A stretch of 64,000 nucleotides of DNA from Moorella glycerini. Its GTDB lineage: Bacteria > Bacillota > DSM-521 > Neomoorellales > Neomoorellaceae. Positions 25,963-36,688 of the stretch are shown here, in pieces. The stretch covers positions 620,001 to 684,000 of the forward strand of contig NZ_CP046244.1 of NCBI RefSeq assembly GCF_009735625.1. Direction: 5' to 3'. The stretch's first letter is position 1, and each line of letters starts with the position of its first letter. The notes beneath the pieces are model-generated. The model had not been told where the DNA came from. It ran no database searches and saw nothing but the letters and a program-made list of their open reading frames with translations. The position numbers and the translations under genes were made by a program.

Positions 25963-27504
25963 TTAATGGCGGAAATGGCGGATGCCGGTAAAGACCATGG
26001 CTATGCCGCCGGCATCGGCAGCTTTGATGGACTCCTCGTCGCGGACGGAGCCGCCGGGCTGGATGATGGCTGTAATGCCGGCCTCTGCTGCCAGGGCAAC
26101 GGTATCGCTAAAGGGGAAGAAGGCATCAGAAGCCAGGACGGCACCTTTAGCCCGGGCCCCGGCCTGCTCCAGGGCGATGCGCGCCGCGCCGACCCGGTTC
26201 ATCTGGCCGGCACCAATGCCTAAAGTAACGCCGTCCTTAGCCACCACAATGGCGTTGGACTTGACGTGCTTCACCACCTGCCAGGCAAAGAGTAAATCCT
26301 CCCTTTCCCTCCCTTCAGGTTTACGGGCAGTTACCACCTTGAGGTGTGTGGGGTCGAGGACATGGTAATCCGGCTCCTGGACCAGGAAGCCGCCGCTGAC
26401 AGGCCTTACCTGGTATTCCTGGACGCGGTAGGCAGCCCTCTCGCCTGCGGCCAGGAGGCGCAGGTTGGGTTTGCTTTTAAGAATCTCCTGGGCTTCAGGG
26501 GTAAAGTCCGGGGCGATGACGGCTTCCAGGAATATCTCCGTCATTTCCCTGGCTGTATCCGCATCCACCGTCCGGTTCAGGGCGACAATACCCCCAAAGG
26601 CGGAAACAGGGTCGGCCGCGTAAGCCAGGCGGTAGGCCTGGGAGGGAGTTGTAGCCCGGGCCACGCCGCAGGGATTGGTATGCTTGATTATGGCCACCAC
26701 CGGCTCTTTAAAGTCAGAGGCCAGGTTCCAGGCAGCGTCCAGGTCCATGAGGTTGTTATAGGAAAGCTCCTTGCCCTGGAGCTGCCGCGCCCCGGCCAGG
26801 CTGCCGGGGGGTACGGAGGACAGCCGGTAGAAAGCCGCCTGCTGGTGGGGGTTTTCTCCATAACGGAGATCCTGGACCTTCTCGCCGCTGAGGATAAAGT
26901 GAACAGGAAAAGGCTCTTCATTGCGGATAAGGCGCTGGAAATAGGCGGCGATGGCCGCGTCGTAGGCAGCCGTGTGGGCGAAGGCCGCTGCCGCCAGGCG
27001 CCACCGGGTGGCCGGGCTCAAGTCCCCCTTCTCCTGCAGTTCGGCCAGCACCTCGCTGTAGCTGGCCGGATCAACGATCACCGCCACCCGCTCGTGGTTT
27101 TTGGCCGCCGCCCGCACCATGGCCGGCCCGCCGATGTCGATGTTTTCGATGGCCTCTTCCGGCGTTACCCCGGGCCGGGCAATGGTTTCCCGGAAGGGGT
27201 AGAGGTTGACTACCACCAGGTCTATGGGTTGGATACCCTGTTCCCGGAGTTGCGCCAGGTGTTCCGGCGCCGGCCGGGCCAGGATCCCGCCATGGATTTT
27301 AGGGTGGAGGGTCTTTACCCGGCCGTCAAGGATCTCGGGAAAGCCGGTAACGGCCGCCACTGCGGTAACGGGCAAACCGGCTTCTGCCAAGGTGCGGGCG
27401 GTACCGCCGGTGGAAATGAGTTCCCACCCCAGCTCTACCAGGCCCCGGGCCAGATCCACCAGGCCGGTCTTGTCGGAAACACTAAGAAGCGCCCTTTTAT
27501 GCAT
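25963..27504 (-). CDS. purH: AICAR transformylase / IMP cyclohydrolase
   Basis: 513 residues, bifunctional, last two steps to IMP. N-terminal methylglyoxal-synthase-like cyclohydrolase ([48 protein letters not shown]). C-terminal transformylase with KHTNPCGVA and [14 protein letters not shown] 27504 has a poor ribosome binding site, so coupling with purN translation is likely. Confidence 0.97.
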   Translation of the reverse strand: MHKRALLSVSDKTGLVDLARGLVELGWELISTGGTARTLAEAGLPVTAVAAVTGFPEILDGRVKTLHPKIHGGILARPAPEHLAQLREQGIQPIDLVVVNLYPFRETIARPGVTPEEAIENIDIGGPAMVRAAAKNHERVAVIVDPASYSEVLAELQEKGDLSPATRWRLAAAAFAHTAAYDAAIAAYFQRLIRNEEPFPVHFILSGEKVQDLRYGENPHQQAAFYRLSSVPPGSLAGARQLQGKELSYNNLMDLDAAWNLASDFKEPVVAIIKHTNPCGVARATTPSQAYRLAYAADPVSAFGGIVALNRTVDADTAREMTEIFLEAVIAPDFTPEAQEILKSKPNLRLLAAGERAAYRVQEYQVRPVSGGFLVQEPDYHVLDPTHLKVVTARKPEGREREDLLFAWQVVKHVKSNAIVVAKDGVTLGIGAGQMNRVGAARIALEQAGARAKGAVLASDAFFPFSDTVALAAEAGITAIIQPGGSVRDEESIKAADAGGIAMVFTGIRHFRH

Positions 27505-27559
27505 ATGTACAGCTCGCTTCCTATGAAAATAACTCGACTTGCCGCCATGAGCGGCTCCT

Positions 27560-28180
27560 TCAAATTTTCACTGAGACCCGCCGGCCGTGGAGGGTGACCC
27601 GGCCTTCGGCTAGCCATTTAATGACCTCGGGGTAAAGGCGGTGTTCTTCGACCAGGATGCGGGCCGCCAGGGTTTCCGGGGTGTCGTCGTCCCGGACCGG
27701 TACCACCGCCTGGGCGATGATGGGGCCCGTATCGGTGCCGGCGTCAACAAAGTGGACGGTGCAGCCGGAAAATTTGACGCCGTATTCCCAGGCCTGGCGC
27801 TGGGCGTTGAGGCCGGGAAAGGCCGGCAGCAGGGCCGGGTGGATGTTGATTACCGCCCCCGGAAACTGGTCGAGAAAATCCTGGCTGAGGAGCCGCATAA
27901 AGCCGGCCAGGACTACCAGCTCTACACCTTCTTTTTTCAAGGCAGCCGCCAGGGCCCGGTCATAGGCCTGGCGGGATGGGTACTCCCGCGGTACGAGGCA
28001 CGAGGCCTTGAGGCCCCGCTGCCGGGCCAGCTCCAGGGCGCGGGCCTCCTGGCGGTCGCTGATGACCACCTGGATACGGGCGGGAACGCGGCCGGCAGCT
28101 ATGGCTTCGGCAATGGCCTCCATGTTACTGCCCCGGCCGGAAACCAGGATGCCGATTGGTAAAGGTAATGCAGCAGCCAT
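27560..28180 (-). CDS. purN: Phosphoribosylglycinamide formyltransferase (10-formyl-THF dependent)
   Basis: 206 residues. Catalytic Asn-His-Asp in [14 protein letters not shown] and [15 protein letters not shown]-terminal [13 protein letters not shown]. It uses N10-formyl-tetrahydrofolate, an abundant intermediate if the host is an acetogen. CGGAGG and the shared GTTATTTCCGGAGG leader motif precede the ATG. Confidence 0.96.
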   Translation of the reverse strand: MAAALPLPIGILVSGRGSNMEAIAEAIAAGRVPARIQVVISDRQEARALELARQRGLKASCLVPREYPSRQAYDRALAAALKKEGVELVVLAGFMRLLSQDFLDQFPGAVINIHPALLPAFPGLNAQRQAWEYGVKFSGCTVHFVDAGTDTGPIIAQAVVPVRDDDTPETLAARILVEEHRLYPEVIKWLAEGRVTLHGRRVSVKI

Positions 28181-28263
28181 ACTTTTTCCTCCGGAAATAA
28201 CTTTGTCACCGGGCCTCCCCTAATCACGGCTTCCGGGACATACCCCGGTCCTCAATAGACTAA

Positions 28264-29316
28264 CTAAATAAGATCCGGCACAAATTCCACTTCTCCCCGG
28301 CCGGGTATTATCTCGCCGGCTACAAAAACCTCTTCCCCGGCGGCCTCTAATCGCGCCTTTACCCTGTCAACGTCACCGGCCGCGATCACCGCCAGCATAC
28401 CAAGGCCCATATTGAAGGTGCGGTACATCTCCGGTTCCGGCACCTTGCCGTTCTCCTGGATGAGGCGGAAAACGGGCGGTACCGGCCAGCTGCGCCGGTC
28501 CAGGCGCATGCTTAAACCTCGCGGCAGGATGCGCGGCGGGTTTTCTACCAGCCCGCCGCCGGTGATGTGGGCCAGGCCCTTGATTAATCCTTCTTTTAGT
28601 AATGGCAACAGAGAGGCTGCATATATACGGGTCGGCTCCAGCAATTCTTCCCCCAGGGCCCGGCCCAGTTCCGGCAGCTGCCGGTCCAGGGTGTAACCGG
28701 CTTCCGCCAGCAAAACCCGGCGGGCCAGGGAAAAGCCGTTGGAGTGCAGGCCGCTGGAGGCCAGTCCCAGGACCACCTGGCCGGGCCGGATGCGGCTGCC
28801 GTCCAGGAGCTCCTCCCGCTCCACGACGCCGACGGCAAAACCGGCCAGGTCGTACTCATCCTCAGGGTAAAAGCCGGGCATCTCGGCCGTCTCGCCCCCG
28901 ATCAGGGCGCAGCCGGCCCGGCGGCAGCCTTCGGCCACCCCGGCGACGATTTGGGCCACTTTTTCCGGCACCATTTTCCCTACCGCCAGGTAGTCCAGGA
29001 AGAAGAGGGGCTCGGCCCCCTGGACCAGGATATCGTTGACGCACATGGCCACGGCGTCGATGCCGACGGTATCGTGGCGGTCCATGAGGAAGGCTATCTT
29101 CAGCTTCGTCCCTACCCCGTCCGTGCCCGCCACCAACACCGGCTGCCGGTAACGGCCCGGTTCCAGGGCAAAGAGGCCGCCGAAACCGCCCAGGTCCCCC
29201 AGGACCCCCGGTCGGAAGGTCCGGCGGACATGCTCCTGCATCAACTCTACGGCCCGGTTGCCGGCGGCAATGTCTACCCCGGCGGCAGCATAGGTCAGGC
29301 CTTCGCCAGCTACCAT
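28264..29316 (-). CDS. purM: Phosphoribosylformylglycinamidine cyclo-ligase
   Basis: 350 residues, PurM/PurL superfamily. Seen: [40 protein letters not shown]-type segment [17 protein letters not shown] and [13 protein letters not shown]. It makes AIR from FGAM with ATP. GGAGGG lies 7 nt before the ATG; a ~205-bp repeat occupies the gap to purF. Confidence 0.97.
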   Translation of the reverse strand: MVAGEGLTYAAAGVDIAAGNRAVELMQEHVRRTFRPGVLGDLGGFGGLFALEPGRYRQPVLVAGTDGVGTKLKIAFLMDRHDTVGIDAVAMCVNDILVQGAEPLFFLDYLAVGKMVPEKVAQIVAGVAEGCRRAGCALIGGETAEMPGFYPEDEYDLAGFAVGVVEREELLDGSRIRPGQVVLGLASSGLHSNGFSLARRVLLAEAGYTLDRQLPELGRALGEELLEPTRIYAASLLPLLKEGLIKGLAHITGGGLVENPPRILPRGLSMRLDRRSWPVPPVFRLIQENGKVPEPEMYRTFNMGLGMLAVIAAGDVDRVKARLEAAGEEVFVAGEIIPGRGEVEFVPDLI

Positions 29317-29348
29317 AATGTCCCCCTCCGAAAATAACTCTATCGCAG

Positions 29349-29555
29349 GTTGGCATTGTCTCGCTCGCTCCCTGGCCCTTGTGGAGCGGCCTACGGCTCA
29401 GCTTCGGGCTCGGGCGGGGTTCCCGGCCTATTCGGCGTCCTTGCCTTTAGAATCCGGCCTCGGACATCCTGTCCTCGGCCCCGCCCTCGCTCCTCAGCTT
29501 CGCCTGGGCCGCTTCACCACTCGGGCCAAGTCGCTCGCTTCCGACAAATGCCAAC
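29349..29555. repeat. ~205-bp intergenic repeat, copy 1 (purF-purM gap)
   Basis: Bounded by GTTGGCATTGTC and its approximate inverse GACAAATGCCAAC. The interior is GC-rich and nearly identical to 34012-34214 over most of its length, sharing for example GGTTCCCGGCCTATTCGGCG and CTCGGACATCCTGTCCTCGG. Non-coding; fills most of the 341-bp gap. Confidence 0.8.
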
Positions 29556-29657
29556 CAGGCATTTTCATACCCTCGCTGGTGGCGGCGTGCCGCCATGAGC
29601 GGCTCCTCAGTAAAGTTAGTCCTGCAAAACAAAAGCCAGCCTGTTAAACCTTCACCC

Positions 29658-31115
29658 CTACCCCTCCAGGCTGTACTTGGTCGCCTCCTCCGGGGAGGGG
29701 ATGGGGATGGGATAGCGACCGGAAAAGCAGGCGGCGCAGAAATTTTCGGCCCCGCGGGTTACGGAACGGAACAGCCCCTCCAGGCTCAGGTAATAGAGGC
29801 TGTCGGCCCCGACATGGCGGCGGATGTCCTCCAGGGAATACCGGGCGGCAATGAGCTCGCCCCGGGCGCTGGTATCAATGCCATAGTAACAGGGGTGCAA
29901 AACCGGCGGCGAGGCCGCCAGCAGGTGGACCTCCCGTACCCCGGCCTGGCGCAGCATCTCGACAATCCGCCGGCTGGTAGTTCCCCGGACGATAGAATCA
30001 TCGATGATAACTACCCGCTTATCCCTTAAGATTGGCTTGATGGGATTGAGTTTCAAGCGCACGCCCAGGTCGCGCATCTCCTGGGTGGGCTGGATGAAGG
30101 TCCGGCCCACATAGCGGTTTTTCATCAACCCTTCGATAAAGGGTAAACCCGCCGCCTCGGCGTAACCGGCAGCGGCGGCGATGCCGGAATCCGGCACCGG
30201 GATCACCACATCGGCCGCCACCTGGTATTCCCGGGCCAGATTGCGGCCCAGCTCCCGCCGCACCAGGTTGACGGTCTCGCCGTCCAGGATGCTGTCGGGG
30301 CGGGCAAAGTAGACGTATTCAAAGATGCAGTGGGCGCTGTGGGGCGCCCGCCGTCCCTGGATGGAGTGCACCCCCTGGCTGTCGATGACGACAATTTCCC
30401 CAGGCTCAATGTCACGGCAAAAAGCGGCGCCCACGGTATCCAGGGCGCAGGACTCGGAGGCCAGCACCCAGGCCTCCCCCATTTTCCCCAGGCACAGGGG
30501 CCGGACGCCAAAGGGATCGCGGACGCCGATGAGCTTTTCCTCGGTCATTACCACCAGGGAATAGGCGCCCTCCAGCTCGTCCTGGCAGCGGCGCAGGGCC
30601 GCCTCAATGGGCTCCTGGCTGTAGCGGGCGATCAGATTGACAATGACTTCGCTGTCGGTGGAAGACTGGAAAATGGAGCCCCTGGCCCCCAGCTGCCGCC
30701 TCAGCCGGTTGGCATTGGTCAGGTTCCCGTTATGGGCAATGGCCACCATACCCTTGAGGTAGCGGAAAACCAGGGGCTGAGCATTGACCAGGGAACTCGC
30801 CCCGGTAGTAGAATAGCGCACATGGCCGATGGCCAGGTTGCCCTTTAAAGCCCGGAGGTTGTCCTGGTTAAAAACCTCCGCCACCAGCCCCATGCCCTTG
30901 TGGACGGCAATATGGCGGCCGTCGGCCACGGCAATCCCGGCGCTCTCCTGGCCCCGGTGCTGCAGGGCGAAGAGGCCGTAATAGGCCAGGCGAGCCACAT
31001 CCTTGCCCGGGGCATAGATGCCGAAAATGCCGCACTCTTCATGCCAGGGCGACCGGTCCCGGGATGGCTCCCTCTCCCTCACCGGGCCATCAAAGCCGGT
31101 ATGCTCTCCCGCCAT
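29658..31115 (-). CDS. purF: Amidophosphoribosyltransferase
   Basis: 485 residues. A 27-residue propeptide precedes the nucleophile Cys28 ([13 protein letters not shown]). The PRPP loop is [16 protein letters not shown]. Cysteines in [24 protein letters not shown] and [12 protein letters not shown] correspond to the four 4Fe-4S ligands of the B. subtilis-type enzyme, which makes it oxygen-sensitive. First committed purine step. It overlaps purL by 37 bp. Confidence 0.97.
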   Translation of the reverse strand: MAGEHTGFDGPVREREPSRDRSPWHEECGIFGIYAPGKDVARLAYYGLFALQHRGQESAGIAVADGRHIAVHKGMGLVAEVFNQDNLRALKGNLAIGHVRYSTTGASSLVNAQPLVFRYLKGMVAIAHNGNLTNANRLRRQLGARGSIFQSSTDSEVIVNLIARYSQEPIEAALRRCQDELEGAYSLVVMTEEKLIGVRDPFGVRPLCLGKMGEAWVLASESCALDTVGAAFCRDIEPGEIVVIDSQGVHSIQGRRAPHSAHCIFEYVYFARPDSILDGETVNLVRRELGRNLAREYQVAADVVIPVPDSGIAAAAGYAEAAGLPFIEGLMKNRYVGRTFIQPTQEMRDLGVRLKLNPIKPILRDKRVVIIDDSIVRGTTSRRIVEMLRQAGVREVHLLAASPPVLHPCYYGIDTSARGELIAARYSLEDIRRHVGADSLYYLSLEGLFRSVTRGAENFCAACFSGRYPIPIPSPEEATKYSLEG

Positions 31116-33280
31116 TGCTTCTCCATCTCCCCCAGGCTGAGATTAAATATGGTCCTGCCGTTTACCCTTACCTTCAGGGCCCGGCCGGCAGTCAGGCCGA
31201 TGACCGCCGCCGGCACGCCCTTCTCCCGCGCCATGGCCAGCACCCTGTCCCGGGCTGCCGGCGGGACCGCCAGGAGCACCCGCGACTGGCTTTCGCTGAA
31301 GAGGAGGTAGTCCGGCCGGAGACTGCCTGCCAGCTCCACCACGGCGCCCACCCCGCCGGCCAGGGCACTTTCAGCCAGAGCTACGGCCAGGCCCCCTTCG
31401 GCGCAATCGTGGGCCGCCGTCACCAGCCCGGCAGCGATGGCCTGCCGCACCACTTCCTGGACGGCTGCTTCCCGTTCCAGGTTGAGCCGCGGCGGCCGCC
31501 CCGCCACCAGGCCGTGGACAACGGCCAGGTATTCGCTGCCGCCTATCTCCGGGCAGGTTTCACCCAGGAGAAGGAGGACATCATTCTCCCGGCGCCAGGC
31601 CAAAGCGCAGCGTTTTTCAATATCAGCGATGAGGCCCACCATCCCCACCACCGGCGTGGGATAGATGGCCTCGCCCTCTGTTTCATTGTAGAAACTGACG
31701 TTGCCTCCCGTTACCGGCGTCTGCAAAACCTCGCAGGCCCGGCTCATGCCGGCTACGGCCTGGTAGAACTGCCAGGCGACCTCCGGCTTTTCGGGATTAC
31801 CGAAGTTCAGGCAATCGGTAAGGCCCAGGGGACGGGCGCCCACACAGGAGAGATTGCGGGCTGCTTCAGCCACGGCAATGGCCCCGCCCGTTTCCGGGTC
31901 CAGGTAGCAGTAGCGGCCGTTGCCGTCCACCGTCAGGGCCAGGCCCTTGCCGGTTCCCTTAATCCTTAAAACCGCGGCATCACCGCCGGGGCCGGCCACC
32001 GTGTCCGTGCGCACCATGTAGTCGTACTGGCGGTAAACCCATTCTTTACTGGCTATATTTGGTGCCGCCAGGAGTTTTAAGAGCGCTTCCCCGTAATCTC
32101 CCGGCTCCGGCAGGCGGCTCAGATCGATATGTTGCAATTTATCCAGATAAGCCGGCCGGCGCCGTTCCACCTCGTAGACCGGGCACTGGTCCGTTAAGGC
32201 CCGGGCCGGTACCTCGGCCACCACCCGGCCGCCCTCTTTAATGCGCATGATACCGTCGTCCGTCACCCGACCGATAACCACCGCCTCCAGGCCCCAACGC
32301 CGGCAGATGGCCTGGACCCTTGCTTCCGCGCCTCTTTTGGGCACCAGGAGCATGCGTTCCTGGGACTCCGAAAGCATCACCTCATAGGGGGTCATGCCCT
32401 CTTCCCGCCGGGGCACCAGGGCGACGTCGATTTCCATGCCCGTCCCGGCCCGGGCCGCCATTTCACAGGAAGAGCTGGTGATCCCCGCCGCGCCCATATC
32501 CTGCATGCCGATAATTAAATCTTCTTTAATAATATCCAGGCAGGCTTCGATGAGAAGTTTCTCCCGGAAGGGGTCACCTACCTGGACGGAAGGCCGGCGT
32601 TCCTCGGAAGCCTGGCCCAGTTCCTCGGAGGCAAAGGTGGCTCCATGGATGCCGTCGCGGCCGGTGCGGGCGCCCACCAGCATAACGGCATTGCCTACCC
32701 CGGCGGCGCGGCCGCGGCGGATGTTTTTTTGCTCGATAAGGCCCACGGCCATGGCGTTGACCAGGGGGTTGCCGGTATAAGAAGGATCGAAGTAGACTTC
32801 CCCGGCCACCGTGGGCAGGCCCAGGCAGTTGCCGTAAAAGGCGATACCGGCCACCACGCCGCCCATGAGGTAACGGGTACGCGGGTCATCGAGGAGGCCG
32901 AAGCGGAGGGAGTCCAAGACGGCAATGGGCCGGGCCCCCATGGCAAAGATATCGCGCACGATACCCCCCACGCCGGTGGCCGCTCCCTGGAAGGGCTCAA
33001 TGGCCGAGGGGTGGTTGTGGCTTTCGATTTTAAAGACTACCGCCTGGCCGTCGCCGATGTCGATGATGCCGGCGTTTTCCCCCGGCCCCTGGAGGACCCA
33101 GGGGGCCTTAGTAGGAAACAGCTTTAACACCGGCCGGGAGTGTTTGTAGCCGCAGTGCTCCGACCACATGACGGCAAACATGCCCACTTCCACATCATTG
33201 GGCTCCCGGCCCAGGATTTCTTTAATACGTCTAAATTCCTCGTCCGTGAGGCCCATCTGCCGGTAAACTTCAGGCTCCAA
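31079..33280 (-). CDS. purL: Phosphoribosylformylglycinamidine synthase subunit PurL
   Basis: About 733 residues, the small PurL that works with PurS and PurQ, both encoded upstream. Seen: [38 protein letters not shown] and [16 protein letters not shown] 33280 ([10 protein letters not shown]) is chosen because GGGGGGAG is just upstream; another in-frame TTG lies nine codons earlier. It overlaps purQ by 11 bp with this start. Confidence 0.96.
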   Translation of the reverse strand: MEPEVYRQMGLTDEEFRRIKEILGREPNDVEVGMFAVMWSEHCGYKHSRPVLKLFPTKAPWVLQGPGENAGIIDIGDGQAVVFKIESHNHPSAIEPFQGAATGVGGIVRDIFAMGARPIAVLDSLRFGLLDDPRTRYLMGGVVAGIAFYGNCLGLPTVAGEVYFDPSYTGNPLVNAMAVGLIEQKNIRRGRAAGVGNAVMLVGARTGRDGIHGATFASEELGQASEERRPSVQVGDPFREKLLIEACLDIIKEDLIIGMQDMGAAGITSSSCEMAARAGTGMEIDVALVPRREEGMTPYEVMLSESQERMLLVPKRGAEARVQAICRRWGLEAVVIGRVTDDGIMRIKEGGRVVAEVPARALTDQCPVYEVERRRPAYLDKLQHIDLSRLPEPGDYGEALLKLLAAPNIASKEWVYRQYDYMVRTDTVAGPGGDAAVLRIKGTGKGLALTVDGNGRYCYLDPETGGAIAVAEAARNLSCVGARPLGLTDCLNFGNPEKPEVAWQFYQAVAGMSRACEVLQTPVTGGNVSFYNETEGEAIYPTPVVGMVGLIADIEKRCALAWRRENDVLLLLGETCPEIGGSEYLAVVHGLVAGRPPRLNLEREAAVQEVVRQAIAAGLVTAAHDCAEGGLAVALAESALAGGVGAVVELAGSLRPDYLLFSESQSRVLLAVPPAARDRVLAMAREKGVPAAVIGLTAGRALKVRVNGRTIFNLSLGEMEKQWRESIPALMAR

Positions 33281-33980
33281 GGCGCTCCCCCCTCTGCCAC
33301 CAGTCAACTATGGAAGCAAAAAGCTCCCGGCCGTCGGTACCGCCCAGGAGGCTTTCAGCGCAGCGTTCCGGGTGGGGCATCATGCCCAGGATATTGCCCT
33401 TCCGGTTAATAATGCCGGCGATATTGCCCACCGAACCGTTGGGATTGGCCGCCGGCGTCACTTCTCCGTCCTGAGTGCAGTAGCGAAAAATAATCTGCCG
33501 GTTGGCCTCAAGTTCAGCCAGGGTGGCGGCGTCAACATAATAGTTGCCTTCACCGTGGGCAATGGGAATGCGGACGACCTGGCCCTTCCGGAAGCGGTTG
33601 GTAAAGGGGGTGGCGTTATTTTCCACCCTTAAACAGGTCCACTGGCAGCGGAACTGGAGGCAGTCATTGCGCCGCATGGCCCCCGGCAGGAGGCCGGCCT
33701 CCAGGAGGATCTGGAAGCCGTTGCAGATGCCCAGCACCAGGCCGCCGGACCGGGCAAAGTCAATGACGGCCGGCATAATGGGGGCAAAGCGGGCGATGGC
33801 CCCGGCCCGGAGGTAGTCGCCGTAGGAAAAGCCGCCGGGCAGCACCAGGCAGTCGTAACCGGTAACATCAGTATCGCCGTGCCAGAGGTAGTCCACCGGC
33901 TGGCCCAGGACGGCCCCCAGGGCGTGGTAAACATCCTGGTCGCAGTTGGAGCCGGGAAAGACGATAACGCCGAACTTCAT
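33270..33980 (-). CDS. purQ: Phosphoribosylformylglycinamidine synthase subunit PurQ
   Basis: 236-residue glutaminase. N-terminal [15 protein letters not shown], nucleophile Cys in [14 protein letters not shown], and His/Glu in [10 protein letters not shown]. Supplies ammonia to PurL. The leader has the shared motif GTTATTTCCGGAGGAA at the edge of the second ~205-bp repeat. Confidence 0.97.
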   Translation of the reverse strand: MKFGVIVFPGSNCDQDVYHALGAVLGQPVDYLWHGDTDVTGYDCLVLPGGFSYGDYLRAGAIARFAPIMPAVIDFARSGGLVLGICNGFQILLEAGLLPGAMRRNDCLQFRCQWTCLRVENNATPFTNRFRKGQVVRIPIAHGEGNYYVDAATLAELEANRQIIFRYCTQDGEVTPAANPNGSVGNIAGIINRKGNILGMMPHPERCAESLLGGTDGRELFASIVDWWQRGERLGA

Positions 33981-34011
33981 GGTTGTTCCTCCGGAAATAA
34001 CTTAGTCACAG

Positions 34012-34214
34012 GCTGGCATTTGGCTCGCTCCGTGGTCCTCGCGGAGCGGCCTATGGCTCAGCCTCGGGCTCGGGCGGGGTTCCCGGCCTATTCGGCGTCC
34101 TTGCCTCAGAGGCCGGCCTCGGACATCCTGTCCTCGGCCCCGCCCTCGCTCCTCTGCTTCGCCAGGGCCGCTTCGCCGCTCGGACCAAGTCGCTCGCTTC
34201 AGACAAATGCCAGC
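34012..34214. repeat. ~205-bp intergenic repeat, copy 2 (purS-purQ gap)
   Basis: Starts GCTGGCATTTG and ends CAAATGCCAGC, an exact 11-bp inverted repeat, better preserved than in copy 1. Interior closely matches 29349-29555. It separates purS from purQ, two subunits of one enzyme, yet leaves both genes intact. Confidence 0.8.
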
Positions 34215-34237
34215 CCGCAATTTTCATTGCGCAGGGC

Positions 34238-34507
34238 TCAAGCCTTGCCGCCGGCGCCGGCAGGTTCTTCCAGCGTATAGCGATACTGTTCGATCACCGG
34301 ATTGGCCAGGAGCCGCCGGCACATCTCCTCCACCTGTTGCCCGGCCTTTTCCGGGTCGTCCAGGTCCAGCTGTACTTCCAGGTATTTACCGACGCGCACC
34401 GCAGTTACTCCCTCATACCCCATGGCTTTGAGGCCGCCCATGACAGCCTCACCCTGGGGGTCGAGGACACCGGGCTTTAAGGTGACGTAAATTTTAGCCA
34501 GGAGCAT
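34238..34507 (-). CDS. purS: Phosphoribosylformylglycinamidine synthase subunit PurS
   Basis: 89 residues: AKIYVTLKPGVLDPQGEAV, LKAMGYEGVTAVRVGKYLEV and the C-terminal MCRRLLANPVIEQYRYTLEE, all typical. It bridges PurL and PurQ. GGAGGG lies 9 nt before the ATG; 19 bp after purC. Confidence 0.95.
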   Translation of the reverse strand: MLLAKIYVTLKPGVLDPQGEAVMGGLKAMGYEGVTAVRVGKYLEVQLDLDDPEKAGQQVEEMCRRLLANPVIEQYRYTLEEPAGAGGKA

Positions 34508-34526
34508 AACTATCGTCCCTCCAAAT

Positions 34527-35243
34527 TTATTGCAACAGCCTTTCCACCCGGCTTAATACTTCCTCATAGGCGTCTTCGACGCCGCCCAGGTCGCGGCGGA
34601 AACGGTCCTTGTCCAGTTTTGCCCCGCTGGTGCTGTCCCAGAAGCGGCAGGTGTCCGGGGAAATTTCATCGGCCAGGAGGACCTGGCCGTGGTGCAGGCC
34701 AAACTCCAGCTTGAAGTCCACCAGGACCAGGTCGGCCGGTTGCAGGAATTCCGCCAGCAGCTCATTAACCTTCCAGGCGTAGCTTTCCATTTCTTTAATT
34801 TGAGTGTCGGTGGCCAGCTCCAGGGCGGCAATGTGGTAGTTATTAATCATGGGGTCATGCAGTTCATCGGATTTATAATAAAACTCCAGCACCGGGCGCT
34901 TGAGGGTTGTCCCTTCCTCCAGGCCCAGGCGTTTGGCCAGGCTCCCGGCGGCAATATTGCGGACCACCACTTCCACCGGGATGATTTCTACCGCCCGCAC
35001 CAGGAGCTCCCGGGGGCCGGTCTGCTCGATAAAGTGGGTGGGGATACCCCGGCCGGCCAGCATCTGAAAGAACAGGGCCGACAGCCGGGCATTGATCTCG
35101 CCTTTGCGGGCAATGGTGCCTTTTTTCAGGCCGTCAAAGGCCGTGGCGTCGTCTTTGAATTCTACAAGGTACTGGTCGGGGTCACCCGTGCGGTAGACCC
35201 GTTTGGCTTTGCCTTCATATAATAGTTCACCTTTAATAGGCAT
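34527..35243 (-). CDS. purC: SAICAR synthetase
   Basis: 238 residues. Seen: [15 protein letters not shown] (ATP loop), [44 protein letters not shown] and [12 protein letters not shown]. It couples CAIR with aspartate. The 149-bp gap to purB holds a nested inverted repeat. Confidence 0.97.
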   Translation of the reverse strand: MPIKGELLYEGKAKRVYRTGDPDQYLVEFKDDATAFDGLKKGTIARKGEINARLSALFFQMLAGRGIPTHFIEQTGPRELLVRAVEIIPVEVVVRNIAAGSLAKRLGLEEGTTLKRPVLEFYYKSDELHDPMINNYHIAALELATDTQIKEMESYAWKVNELLAEFLQPADLVLVDFKLEFGLHHGQVLLADEISPDTCRFWDSTSGAKLDKDRFRRDLGGVEDAYEEVLSRVERLLQ

Positions 35244-35277
35244 GTCATCCCTCTCCTCTCAAACTTTTCGGATACCC

Positions 35278-35365
35278 GGCACTCAACTAATTACCCGAAG
35301 TTTCTCCCCTAACCCTGGCAAGATAAACTATGGGGTAATAATAATGCGATAACCACTTGAGTGCC
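35278..35365. repeat. Nested inverted repeat in purB-purC gap
   Basis: GGCACTCAA (35278-35286) pairs with TTGAGTGCC (35357-35365); inside, ATTACCC (35290-35296) pairs with GGGTAAT (35333-35339). The RNA could fold into an ~88-nt two-stem arm before purC. It may be a mobile miniature element or a processing/regulatory structure. Confidence 0.55.
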
Positions 35366-35392
35366 AGGATCGGTCCGGGCCGTTGCCCGCCG

Positions 35393-36688
35393 CTACTCTA
35401 ATCCGGCGCGGCGGAAGATGTAGTCCACATGGCGCAGGTGGTAGTCATAATCAAATAAAGCCTCAATTTCTTTCGCGTCCAGGAGGCTCGTAATATCCCG
35501 GTCCTTTAAGACCAGCTCTTTAAAGGGCTGGCGGGTCTGCCAGGCCTGCATGGCATTGCGCTGCACCCAGGCGTAGGCTGTCTCCCGCAAGACGCCTTTA
35601 TTTACCAGGGCCAGGAGGAGCCGCTGGGAAAAGACCAGGCCGTGGGTCGCCTCCAGGTTGCGGCGCATATTCTCCGGGTAGACATTGAGACCGGCAATAA
35701 TCTCGGTAAACTTGACCAGCATGTAGTCCAGCAGGATGGTGCTGTCAGGTATAATCACTCGCTCAACGGAGGAATGGGTCAGATCCCGCTCGTGCCAGAG
35801 GGCGACATTTTCCATGGCTGCCAGGGCATTACCACGCAATACCCTGGCCAGGCCCGTCACCCGCTCAGACATGATGGGGTTACGTTTGTGGGGCATGGCC
35901 GAGGAACCCTTCTGCCCTTGAGCAAAGGGCTCTTCAACTTCTAAAATATCTGTCCGCTGGAGGTTGCGGATTTCTGTGGCCATTTTTTCCAGGGAACTAC
36001 CGATAATGGCCAGGGTGGCCAGGAACTGGGCGTGACGGTCGCGCTGGATGATCTGGGTGGAAACGCTGGCCGGCCGGAGGCCCAGGCGCCGGCAGACATG
36101 CTCTTCCACCCGGGGATTGATATTGGCAAAGGTGCCGACGGCGCCAGAGATTTTTCCGACGCTGATCATCTCTTTAGCCTGTTCCAGCCGGGTGAAGTGC
36201 CGGTCAACCTCCATAACCCACAGGGCCATCTTAAGGCCAAAGGTGGTGGGCTCGGCGTGGACACCGTGGGTGCGGCCGATCATGAGGGTGTATTTATGCT
36301 CCCGGGCCTTTTGCACCAGTTCGGCCCGCAGTTCCCGCAAACGCCTGAGGAGCAGGTCAGCGGCGTCTCGCATCTGTACCGCCAGGGCCGTATCCAGGAC
36401 GTCGGAGGAGGTCATGCCCAGGTGAATATACTTGGAGGCATCGCCCACCTTTTCCGCCACTGCGGTGAGAAAAGCCAGAACGTCGTGGCGGGTGGTGGCT
36501 TCTATTTCATTAATCCGGTCGATATCGAAATCGGCCCTGGCCTTGATTTCTTCCAGGGCGGCCGGCGGGATTTGCCCCAGCTCGGCCCAGGCCTCGCAGG
36601 CGTAGATCTCGATGGCCAGCCAGGTGCGAAATTTATGCTCTGGCTCCCAAATTTTCCCCATTTCCGGCAGGGTATAGCGTTCAATCAT
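35393..36688 (-). CDS. purB: Adenylosuccinate lyase
   Basis: 431 residues of the fumarase/aspartase superfamily, acting on both SAICAR and adenylosuccinate. Signature GSSAMPHKRNPIMSERV, with catalytic His region MIGRTHGVHAEPTTFG and GMTSSDVLDTALAVQ. Starts MIERYTLPEMGKIW; overlaps purE by 4 bp. Confidence 0.97.
   Translation of the reverse strand: MIERYTLPEMGKIWEPEHKFRTWLAIEIYACEAWAELGQIPPAALEEIKARADFDIDRINEIEATTRHDVLAFLTAVAEKVGDASKYIHLGMTSSDVLDTALAVQMRDAADLLLRRLRELRAELVQKAREHKYTLMIGRTHGVHAEPTTFGLKMALWVMEVDRHFTRLEQAKEMISVGKISGAVGTFANINPRVEEHVCRRLGLRPASVSTQIIQRDRHAQFLATLAIIGSSLEKMATEIRNLQRTDILEVEEPFAQGQKGSSAMPHKRNPIMSERVTGLARVLRGNALAAMENVALWHERDLTHSSVERVIIPDSTILLDYMLVKFTEIIAGLNVYPENMRRNLEATHGLVFSQRLLLALVNKGVLRETAYAWVQRNAMQAWQTRQPFKELVLKDRDITSLLDAKEIEALFDYDYHLRHVDYIFRRAGLE

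Noticed and set aside
26344-27597. 417-codon plus-strand frame opposite purH
   Set aside because: Antisense to a clear purH; high GC creates long open antisense frames throughout the his and pur operons.
34207-34431. Small plus-strand frames in and next to the ~205-bp repeats
   Set aside because: They run through non-coding repeat or antisense to purS and are not conserved between the two repeat copies.
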